Translations under genes and position numbers: made by a program
Source: Treponema sp.
GTDB lineage: Bacteria; Spirochaetota; Spirochaetia; Treponematales; Breznakiellaceae
Assembly (NCBI GenBank): GCA_031272575.1
Contig: JAISTO010000037.1
Location: forward strand, 1-31,074
Reading direction: 5' to 3'
Length of the DNA: 31,074 nt
Shown: piece after piece, positions 1 to 6,055 of the stretch
Layout: each line of letters opens with the position of its first letter
Position numbering within the stretch: position 1 is the first letter of the stretch
Notes under the pieces: model-generated
What the model saw: the letters and a program-made list of their open reading frames with translations, nothing else
Told to the model about the DNA's origin: nothing
Databases searched by the model: none

Positions 1-140
1 ATGAGGGCGCGCAGGCAGGCGCCCCGCTCCATGGCCGCCCGGCTGCTGAGAGTGCCGTAATCGCCGCCGGTGTAGCGGCCGGGCTTTTCTACCGAGAGCA
101 GCGCCCCGCCGAGCGCGGCGAGCGGGTCAATGAAGCGCAT
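1..140 (-). CDS. N-terminal fragment of a radical SAM family protein (TIGR03960-like)
   Basis: Only the first 46 codons lie in the window; the gene continues off the left edge. The start is the ATG at 138-140, and no other start codon lies in frame back to the upstream gene. The visible residues include VEKPGRYTGGDYGTL, which resembles the conserved N-terminal signature (E-K-P-x-R-Y-x-G-x-E/D) of the large B12-binding/radical SAM proteins of the TIGR03960 family, whose function is unknown. It sits 33 bp downstream of the aspartic protease gene on the same strand and could be co-transcribed with it and with the Memo gene. No clear Shine-Dalgarno is seen. The [4Fe-4S] cysteine motif lies outside the window, so the family call rests on the N-terminal motif alone. 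Confidence 0.5.
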   Translation of the reverse strand, partial: MRFIDPLAALGGALLSVEKPGRYTGGDYGTLSSRAAMERGACLRAL

Positions 141-173
141 GGGGACCGGGCAGCGCGGGAGGCGGGGGGAAAA

Positions 174-587
174 TCACAGCGCCAGGTAGAGCGGATATTC
201 GCCGTTGACCCCTTCAAGGCACATCGCGACGGGGTTCACCTTGAGGTCCATACCCTCCAGGGGAATGGCACCCAGCAGGTTCGTGTCCGCGCCGGGAATC
301 ACCATAGCGGGACAGACGGTGGAGCGGTTCTTCCAGTAGATAGCCACCGGCTCAGTCCTTTGGCAGGGCTGCCGCATGCCGTTGGCTATGGTTGCGTAAC
401 TCTTCTGTTCAACGGTAAGCCCCAGTTTCTGCCGGACCTCCTCGGTGATGAACAGGATAGAGGCGCCGGTATCCACCAGGGCTTCAATCGTTACTTCCCG
501 GACCTCCGCTTCTTTAATAAAGCCGTGCCTAAACATTGCCAGGTCAGCCTGATTCTTCAAAGTGATTTTTTGTGAAAAATTGCCCAT
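174..587 (-). CDS. Clan AA (retropepsin-like) aspartic protease, 137 aa
   Basis: This is a small single-domain protein with the retropepsin active-site motif DTGAS at about residues 39-43, preceded by hydrophobic residues (ALV) and followed by a helix typical of the family. Near residue 103 the NLLG segment fits the Leu-Leu-Gly stretch that usually follows the flap in retroviral-type proteases. Such proteins act as homodimers, each subunit giving one catalytic Asp. The natural substrate of these small bacterial members is generally unknown, and no signal peptide is seen. The start ATG at 585-587 has a strong Shine-Dalgarno (AAGGAG) at the right distance. It lies downstream of the Memo gene and upstream of the radical SAM gene on the same strand, which suggests a loose operon. 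Confidence 0.75.
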   Translation of the reverse strand: MGNFSQKITLKNQADLAMFRHGFIKEAEVREVTIEALVDTGASILFITEEVRQKLGLTVEQKSYATIANGMRQPCQRTEPVAIYWKNRSTVCPAMVIPGADTNLLGAIPLEGMDLKVNPVAMCLEGVNGEYPLYLAL

Positions 588-646
588 GTATACTCCTTAG
601 GGGGATAGTAGCACAACACGGGGCTTTGCGCAAGGGGGGGGGGTGG

Positions 647-1495
647 TCATCGTTGCGTTTTTGTCCAGACGGCGCCCCCGTAGCCGACGAAACTTTCAGG
701 CGCGCCTTCTTCGCTCCGGTCCGCGCTCGAGCCGTACTCGGTGCGCGTTACCCGCAGGCCCCCCGTGCCCGCCTCCCGCAGGCCCTGCACAAAGCCGAGT
801 GTGCCGAGCACGGCTCCCGGCGAGCAGGCCGCCTGCTTTTCGGCCGCGAGGCGGAGCACGGCCGCGGCATCCTCGGCGCGCACCGCGTCCAGAAAGGCCC
901 GGTCGTTTTCGCGCGCCCAGGCAAGGGCGCGGGCGCCGCTCCCCGCGGGGCTGAAGCCGTACGCCGCGCCGTAGTGCGTCAGGTCGGTCGAGCCCAGCAC
1001 CGCGGTCCTGCGCCCCAGGGCGGCGGCGCATTCGGCGAGCGCCTTCCCCGCGGCGAACGAGGCGGCGCTTGCGGGAAGCCGCACCCACAGGAGCCGCGCA
1101 TCCGGGAAAAACCACTTTACCATGGGGAGGAGCACTTCAACCGTGTTGTCCGGGAAGATATCGCTCTGGTGGGGAACGCGCTCCCGCAGCGCGGCCCGCA
1201 GTTCAGCGTCAATGCTGATGGTTCCGAGGGGCGTTTCGACCGCGTCCTCCTCGGCAAAGAGCGCGGGGCAGCCGGCGGGCAGGTGCCCCCCGAGCACGGC
1301 CACGGTGACGGCATCGCGGTCGAGAGAGGCCGCCGCGCGGGCTTCGATTTCGCCCGCGTAGTACCAGCCCGCGTGGGGGCTGAGCGCGGCGGGGGCGTTT
1401 CCCGCGCGGCCCGCGCCGAAGGGGGACAGGAAGCGTTTTATGCGCGCCGCGTCCGGGTACCAGCCCGGGGGCAGACCGATCGGCCGTATATTCAT
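647..1495 (-). CDS. amrB: AmmeMemoRadiSam system protein B (Memo family), 282 aa
   Basis: This is a Memo-family protein, related to LigB-type non-haem iron dioxygenases. The metal-binding-site motif PHAGWYYAG lies at residues 40-48, and GSTDLTHYG near residue 170 corresponds to the SSDLSHY segment of the family. Length fits the family. In many bacteria Memo, AMMECR1 and a radical SAM protein form the conserved but uncharacterised AmmeMemoRadiSam set. The AMMECR1 partner is here about 19 kb away (20692-21297), so the set is split, and the third member is not visible unless it lies outside. The start ATG at 1493-1495 has no Shine-Dalgarno; a TATAAC hexamer ends 6 nt before it. Divergent from the gene at 1546. 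Confidence 0.85.
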   Translation of the reverse strand: MNIRPIGLPPGWYPDAARIKRFLSPFGAGRAGNAPAALSPHAGWYYAGEIEARAAASLDRDAVTVAVLGGHLPAGCPALFAEEDAVETPLGTISIDAELRAALRERVPHQSDIFPDNTVEVLLPMVKWFFPDARLLWVRLPASAASFAAGKALAECAAALGRRTAVLGSTDLTHYGAAYGFSPAGSGARALAWARENDRAFLDAVRAEDAAAVLRLAAEKQAACSPGAVLGTLGFVQGLREAGTGGLRVTRTEYGSSADRSEEGAPESFVGYGGAVWTKTQR

Positions 1496-1501
1496 TCTTA
1501 A

Positions 1502-1530
1502 GTTATATCATATTTATTCCGTAAATATAA
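1502..1530 (-). promoter_or_regulatory. Possible promoter of amrB, leaderless layout
   Basis: On the minus strand TTATAT (weak -35) and TATAAC (-10) are separated by 17 bp, and the -10 ends 6 nt before the ATG. The region is AT-rich against a GC-rich background and is the only space between the divergent genes. The -35 match is poor, so this is weak by itself; it is listed because the spacing matches better examples elsewhere in the window. Confidence 0.3.
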
Positions 1531-1545
1531 GAGAGAGGGAAAAAT

Positions 1546-2922
1546 ATGTCAGAAAGTGTTTCTGAAAAAGGGAAAAAGAAAACGCGCGTCTCAAAAAAGC
1601 CTCCGCGGGCCCGCGTCAAAAAACGCGGCGGGAAGAGCATAGTTTCTTCAATCGCGGCCGCGGTGTGCATTTTGATTTATCTCAGCGCGCTCGCGTACGG
1701 GCTTGTGCAAATGTACCGCTCGATACGCGAGCGGCAGGCCATCGCGGTTCAGGAATTCGAAGCGTTTTGTAATGACGCGAACAGCGCGGCAGGCACGCTC
1801 GGTTACTCAAGTGACGCGTACAATGAAGCGCTCTACGAGGCCCTGCTATCCTCGCGGACCATCGACGCCGTGATCATCAACGATCCCGACGGGGATCGCC
1901 TCTTCGAGCGCAGCCCCGGCGCGGTAATCGAGGTGGAGGATGGCATTCCCCGTTTCAAGAACGTGCTCGGATATCCGCGCGCCCCCTTCGTCAGATCGCT
2001 CAACATCGAAGGCCGCAGAAACATCCGCATTCAGTCGGTATATAACAGTGTCGATTACGAGTATCTTACCCAGACCCTCCGCATAGTGCTGGTCATCGTG
2101 CTGGGGGGCCTCTCGCTTGGCTTCCTCACGTTGATAATCGAGTCCCTCGTCAAAAAGAACGCCGCGCCGCGGGCCGGGATGGAAGCGGACACGCCGGCCC
2201 CCCTTGATGACGGCGATCTCTTCGATGTCGGCGCGGATGCGGCGGGCGCGTCAAAACCCGAAACAGAAGCAGGCGCCGATGACGAAGTCAGCAATGCTGA
2301 CGTCACCAATGATGCGGTTCCCGGTGACGAAGTCACTGATGACAAAGTCACTGGTGACGAAGTCACCAATGATGACAGCGAGCTTGACCAGGGTGACGAA
2401 GAAGGCGGCATCACTGCTGAAATGCCCCCCCCCCCTGATCCTGACCTCGAGACGCGGCATGAAACTGACATCCGCACCCGCCTGAACGAGGAACTGCACC
2501 GCTGCGCCGCTCTCGAGCAGGACCTCAGTTTCATCATCTTCGAGTTGAAGGCAGCCCCCGACGCCGGCCTCTCCCGCGCGTTCATTTCCGATGCGGCCGC
2601 GTTTTTCGGCGGCGCGAAACGGGTCTTTGAACGCGGCGGTTATTCGCTCGCGATCATTCTGCCGAACACGGCCCTGGAAGAGGGCATGGCGCGGGCGGAT
2701 GCTTTCTACCGTCGGACGAAAACCCGACTGCTGGACACCATCGAGGAAGGCGCGGACCTGTACGCGGGGCTTAGTTCCCGCAACAGCCGCCTCGTCAACG
2801 CGGAACGGCTCATGCTCGAGTCGCAGGCCGCGCTCGACAAGGCCCTCGCCGATCCGGTCTCACGGATCATCGCGTTCAAGAGCGACCCCTCAAAGTACCG
2901 CGAGTATCTTAACCGCGAGTAA
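1546..2922 (+). CDS. Two-helix membrane protein with degenerate GGDEF-like C-terminal domain, 458 aa
   Basis: The N-terminus is highly basic (residues 8-35, rich in K/R). A membrane helix follows at about 38-60, then a periplasmic domain of about 115 residues, a second helix at about 178-200, an acidic linker (about 205-300) and a cytoplasmic domain. The C-terminal 150 residues resemble the diguanylate cyclase fold (Y-A-G-L-S, A-E-x-L-M-x-E-A/S-x-A-A-L-D-K-A and I-I-A-F near the end), but no GGDEF signature is visible, so enzymatic activity is unlikely. A sensor that transduces a periplasmic signal is a reasonable inference. The linker carries a DEVT-rich repeat and an 11-C run. The start has a purine-rich Shine-Dalgarno (GAGAGAGGG). 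mnmG follows after 28 bp. Confidence 0.7.
   Translation: MSESVSEKGKKKTRVSKKPPRARVKKRGGKSIVSSIAAAVCILIYLSALAYGLVQMYRSIRERQAIAVQEFEAFCNDANSAAGTLGYSSDAYNEALYEALLSSRTIDAVIINDPDGDRLFERSPGAVIEVEDGIPRFKNVLGYPRAPFVRSLNIEGRRNIRIQSVYNSVDYEYLTQTLRIVLVIVLGGLSLGFLTLIIESLVKKNAAPRAGMEADTPAPLDDGDLFDVGADAAGASKPETEAGADDEVSNADVTNDAVPGDEVTDDKVTGDEVTNDDSELDQGDEEGGITAEMPPPPDPDLETRHETDIRTRLNEELHRCAALEQDLSFIIFELKAAPDAGLSRAFISDAAAFFGGAKRVFERGGYSLAIILPNTALEEGMARADAFYRRTKTRLLDTIEEGADLYAGLSSRNSRLVNAERLMLESQAALDKALADPVSRIIAFKSDPSKYREYLNRE
2281..2394 (+). repeat. Degenerate short tandem repeat coding for an acidic D/E-V-T linker
   Basis: The 13-mer GTGACGAAGTCAC occurs exactly at 2324-2336 and 2354-2366 (30 bp apart) with degenerate units between and around. 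Each unit is itself a small inverted repeat (GTGAC...GTCAC). The encoded stretch repeats GDEVT(N/D)D. It forms the flexible linker between the second membrane helix and the C-terminal domain of the surrounding gene and could vary in copy number between strains. Confidence 0.7.
2425..2435 (+). other. Poly-C run of 11 inside a coding region (possible contingency tract)
   Basis: Eleven consecutive C residues encode part of a proline run just before the C-terminal domain of the two-helix membrane protein. Slippage by one base would remove the GGDEF-like domain. G/C homopolymers of this length act as phase-variation switches in Treponema pallidum and other bacteria; here the role is inferred from length and position only. 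Confidence 0.5.
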
Positions 2923-2950
2923 ATTTTTCGACCGGCGGTAACGGTTTTCG

Positions 2951-4846
2951 ATGGATTACGACTGCATCGTCATAGGCGGCGGGCACGCGGGTATTGAGGC
3001 ATCCCTCGCGGTCTCGCGGCTCGGGTTCCGCTGCCTCCTCGTAACGCAGAACCCCGACCGCATAGGCGCGATGTCCTGCAACCCCGCGATAGGCGGGCTC
3101 GCCAAAGGGAACCTGGTCCGCGAGGTGGACGCGCTCGGCGGCGAGATGGCGCGCCTTGCCGACCGCGCGATGATCCAGTACCGCGTGCTGAACCGTTCCC
3201 GCGGCCCGGCGGTCCAGGCCCCCCGCGCCCAGTGCGACAAGGCCGTCTATCAGGCCGCGGCCCGCGCGGCACTGGAAGCGCAAAAAAATCTCGACATCTT
3301 TATGGACACGGTGGTTGACCTGCTCATTGATGGGGGGGAGTCCCCCCCCTGGGGCGCAGGCCCTTGCTGCGCAAGGGCTTGTTACGCCCCACCCCCCCCA
3401 GCGGGGGGAGAGCCCCCCGCAACGCCCCCCCTTCGCGTAAGCGGCATAGTCACCGCGCGGGGGCACCGTATCACAAGCCGCACGGTTATCCTCGCGGCCG
3501 GCACCTTCATGGAGGGGCGCGTCTTCATCGGTGAGTACGACGCCCCGCAGGGCAGGCTCGGCGAGGAGGCCGCGCTCGGGCTGGGGCAGGCGCTCCGCCG
3601 GCGGGGCTTCCCCCTGGGCCGTCTGAAAACGGGCACCCCGGCGCGGCTCGCGGGGGATACCGTCAACTTTTCAAAAATGGAGCAGCAGGACAGCGAAGCG
3701 TTTCGCTCGTTTTCGTTTGATCCGGAAGACGTCCCGCGCCTCTGCGAGCCGCGGCCCTGCTTCCTTACCTACACCACTCCCCGCACCCACGAGATCATCC
3801 GCGCGAACATCACGCGCTCGCCCCTCTACTCCGGGAAAATTACCGGCATAGGCCCGCGCTACTGTCCCTCGATTGAGGACAAGGTGATGCGCTTCCCCGA
3901 GCGGGAGCGGCATCATGTCTTTGTGGAGCCGGAGGGCCTCTACACGAACGAGGTCTACCTGAACGGGCTCTCGAGTTCGCTGCCCGAGGACGTGCAGCGC
4001 GATTTCATCCGCACGATACCGGGGCTCGAGGAGGCGCGCATCGTGCGGCCCGCCTATGCGGTCGAGTACGATTACCTCTACCCGCTCGATCTGTTTCCCA
4101 CGCTCGAGTCGAAGCGCATAGGCGGCCTTTTTTCCGCGGGGCAGACCAACGGCAGTTCCGGCTACGAGGAGGCCGCCGCGCAGGGCATAGTCGCGGGGAT
4201 AAACGCCGCGCAAAAAATGGGGGGCGGCCCGCCGCTCGTGCTCCGCCGCGACGAGGCCTACATCGGCGTGCTGATCGACGACCTGACGACGCTCGGCACC
4301 CGCGAGCCGTACCGTATGTTCACGAGCCGCGCGGAGCATCGCCTCGCGCTCCGCCACGACAGCGCGGACACGCGGCTCACCCCCAAAGCCCGCGGCCTCG
4401 GCCTTGCCGGCGGCGCGCGCTGGGAAGAGTTTCAAAAAAAGACCGAAGCGATTGAGTCGATCAAGACCCTGCTCCGTACGCAAAAAATGGCCGACGGGGA
4501 GAAGACCGTCGAACGGGGGCTTCTTGAGTCGCTGGTTTCCTGCGAGGAGGCCGCGCGGCTTATTCCCCTGCCGCGGGCCTGGCCTGACGAGTGGGCCGAG
4601 AGCGCGGCGCTCGACATCCGCTACGCGGGCTACATTGAGCGGGAGCGCCGCGCCGCCGCGCAGAAAGCCAAACTGGACGCGATCCGCCTCCCCCCCGACC
4701 GTGACTACAGCACCGTCCCCGGCCTCTCCGCCGAGGCGGTCGAAAAACTGACCGCCGTTCGACCCCTCACCGCTGGCCAGGCCGCCCGCATCCCCGGCCT
4801 CCGCCAGAGCGATGTCGCTGTGCTTATGCTGCTTGCGCGCAGGTAG
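2951..4846 (+). CDS. mnmG: tRNA uridine-5-carboxymethylaminomethyl modification enzyme MnmG (GidA)
   Basis: MnmG works with MnmE to install the carboxymethylaminomethyl group at the C5 position of the wobble uridine (U34) in certain tRNAs, using FAD, NADH and methylene-tetrahydrofolate. The FAD-binding motif GGGHAG is at residues 9-14, followed by the conserved SCNPAIGG segment; the family signatures YCPSIEDK, GYEEAAAQG and TSRAEHRLALR follow in order, and the C-terminal helical domain is complete. At 631 residues it has a normal overall length, but residues about 127-160 form a Gly/Pro/Ala/Cys-rich stretch absent from typical MnmG, encoded by a palindromic GC-rich insertion between the DLLID strand and VSGIV. 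No strong Shine-Dalgarno is seen before the ATG. mnmE is not in the window. Confidence 0.97.
   Translation: MDYDCIVIGGGHAGIEASLAVSRLGFRCLLVTQNPDRIGAMSCNPAIGGLAKGNLVREVDALGGEMARLADRAMIQYRVLNRSRGPAVQAPRAQCDKAVYQAAARAALEAQKNLDIFMDTVVDLLIDGGESPPWGAGPCCARACYAPPPPAGGEPPATPPLRVSGIVTARGHRITSRTVILAAGTFMEGRVFIGEYDAPQGRLGEEAALGLGQALRRRGFPLGRLKTGTPARLAGDTVNFSKMEQQDSEAFRSFSFDPEDVPRLCEPRPCFLTYTTPRTHEIIRANITRSPLYSGKITGIGPRYCPSIEDKVMRFPERERHHVFVEPEGLYTNEVYLNGLSSSLPEDVQRDFIRTIPGLEEARIVRPAYAVEYDYLYPLDLFPTLESKRIGGLFSAGQTNGSSGYEEAAAQGIVAGINAAQKMGGGPPLVLRRDEAYIGVLIDDLTTLGTREPYRMFTSRAEHRLALRHDSADTRLTPKARGLGLAGGARWEEFQKKTEAIESIKTLLRTQKMADGEKTVERGLLESLVSCEEAARLIPLPRAWPDEWAESAALDIRYAGYIERERRAAAQKAKLDAIRLPPDRDYSTVPGLSAEAVEKLTAVRPLTAGQAARIPGLRQSDVAVLMLLARR
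3331..3431 (+). repeat. In-frame GC-rich palindromic insertion inside mnmG
   Basis: About 100 bp consist of nested inverted repeats. G7-AG-TC-C6/7 forms a self-complementary block at 3332-3348. An 8-bp hairpin (GCCCTTGC at 3360-3367, loop TGC, GCAAGGGC at 3371-3378) lies within an outer pair GGGGCG (3351-3356)/CGCCCC (3385-3390). Then come C8 at 3392-3399, G6 at 3403-3408 and C6 at 3413-3418. The reading frame stays open and adds about 33 residues not expected in MnmG. The structure resembles a small palindromic mobile element tolerated in a coding region, comparable in principle to Rickettsia palindromic elements. Confidence 0.7.
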
Positions 4847-4945
4847 GGAGTAGGGAGTGGGGGGGGAGTGATGCGAGAGCTTTGAACGAGGGCCTGGGCA
4901 GGGAGTGGCGCCTGTTGGGAATTGGGACTTGGGCTTGAACCGTTC

Positions 4946-5015
4946 GTCACTCCGCAGATTGAAATGATTCTGTCACTCCGCGGCTTGACCGCGGAGTCTC
5001 GCTTTTTGCAGTTTT
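4946..5015 (+). repeat. REP-like palindrome, possible terminator of mnmG
   Basis: GTCACTCCGC occurs at 4946-4955 and again at 4972-4981. The second copy begins a 9-bp perfect stem, ACTCCGCGG (4975-4983) with CCGCGGAGT (4989-4997), around loop CTTGA. The stem is followed on plus by CTCGC and then two T5 runs, so it could end the mnmG transcript. A related palindrome with the same outer stem and a different inner base pair is at 28461-28483, so this is also a dispersed element. Confidence 0.6.
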
Positions 5016-5023
5016 TGCGGAAA

Positions 5024-5202
5024 ATTAGAGCCCACTCCAAAAAGTCAAGAATTCAAGAATTTAACCGCGAATTACACGAATGAACGCGAATTTTATAAGA
5101 GTAATATTCGCGTAAATTCGTGTAAATTAGCGTCGGCAACTTATTGCCGCAAATTCGCGTTTACTTTCTTAAAATTCCTTGTTTTCGGAGTGGGCTCGAA
5201 TT
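5024..5202. repeat. About 180-bp long inverted repeat (MITE-like) between mnmG and the giant gene
   Basis: The outer arms are TTAGAGCCCACTCC near 5025 and its near complement GGAGTGGGCTCGAA near 5187. An inner imperfect stem of about 22 bp pairs the segment at 5066-5087 (ATTACACGAATGAACGCGAAT) with the one at 5107-5129 around an AT-rich loop. A third hairpin (CGGCAA, loop CTTA, TTGCCG) is at 5134-5149. The sequence is AT-rich against a GC-rich background and ends 4 bp from the stop codon of the giant gene. The remainder of 4847-5206 shows no coding signal; 4845-4858 contains a TAGGGAG doublet. Confidence 0.7.
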
Positions 5203-5206
5203 AGTT

Positions 5207-6055
5207 TTAGTTATTGCAGACCACCCGGAATCCGCAGTCGTAGAAGTAGGCGCTGGGGCCGCCGATGCTGCGCAAGGTGGTTGTGCCGAAGGACGCGTCG
5301 TAGGACACACTGCCGCCCCGCATGATGCGCTGAGACCCCGAAGAGGCGCCCGTGGGATCCGTTACAGACCCCGTGGTGACCGTTCCGTACCAGTCCCAGC
5401 ACCATTCCCACACGTTACCGCTCAGGTCGTACAGAGCGGCCCCATTCGCCGCCTTTCCGCCTACCGTATGCGTATCGCCGCCCGCGTTCCCCGAGTACCA
5501 CGCCACATCGCCTACCGTGTTGCTCCCCGCGTAGGTATAGCCCCAGGCCGTCGTGTCCGCCGGACTCCCGCCCCGGGCCGCCGCCTCCCACTCCGCCTCG
5601 GTGGGCAGCCGGTAGCCGTTATTCGCCGCGTTCATCACCGCGCTGTCGCAGACGGTGCCGTTGGACGAGTTTCTGATGGCTACATAACTGCCCGTAATCG
5701 GCATCATATACACCGGCGTCTTCCCGGTCATCTCGCTGTAAGCGTTGCACCATACCATCGCGTCCCGCCAGGAAATATACGTTACCGGCTCGGTTTTCGC
5801 CCCGCTCGTCGGCGCAGCCCCATCCGTCCCGTCGTAGCCTTCCCTTCCCGCGTTGGCAAAGGTGTAGCCGTTGTTCAGCGCCCAGGTCTTCACCTCGTAC
5901 CACAACTCGTAGGTGGTCTCGTACACTGCTATCGCGTACGTGCTCAACGTGACCGTTCTGCCGTCGATGAATACGCCGTTCGCCCCGCTCCCGGGCGCCG
6001 TCAATGCGGGTATGACCGTCATGCCCCGGTACTGTGCGGGGGTGCTGAAGTCTCC
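5207..6055 (-). other. FGE-sulfatase/C-type-lectin-like domain 3 (C-terminal)
   Basis: Conserved marks are ARYETTYELWYEV-type (here AVYETTYELWYEV), PVTYISWRDAMVWCNAYSE, YRLPTEAEWEAAARGG, LSGNVWEWCWDWYG, and QRIMRGG followed by the divergent block 5231-5308 and GFRVVCNN at the very C-terminus. The segment after RGGS has no cysteine where human FGE has its catalytic pair, except a single Cys just before GFRV. Confidence 0.85.

Noticed and set aside
572..1501. 309-codon open frame on plus opposite amrB
   Set aside because: The minus strand has clear Memo motifs. The plus frame is Arg/Gly/Ala-rich without motifs.
4847..5206. A local DGR template repeat or reverse transcriptase downstream of the C-terminal FGE-like domain
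   Set aside because: No sequence resembling the 5215-5330 segment and no reverse-transcriptase coding region is found here or elsewhere in the window.
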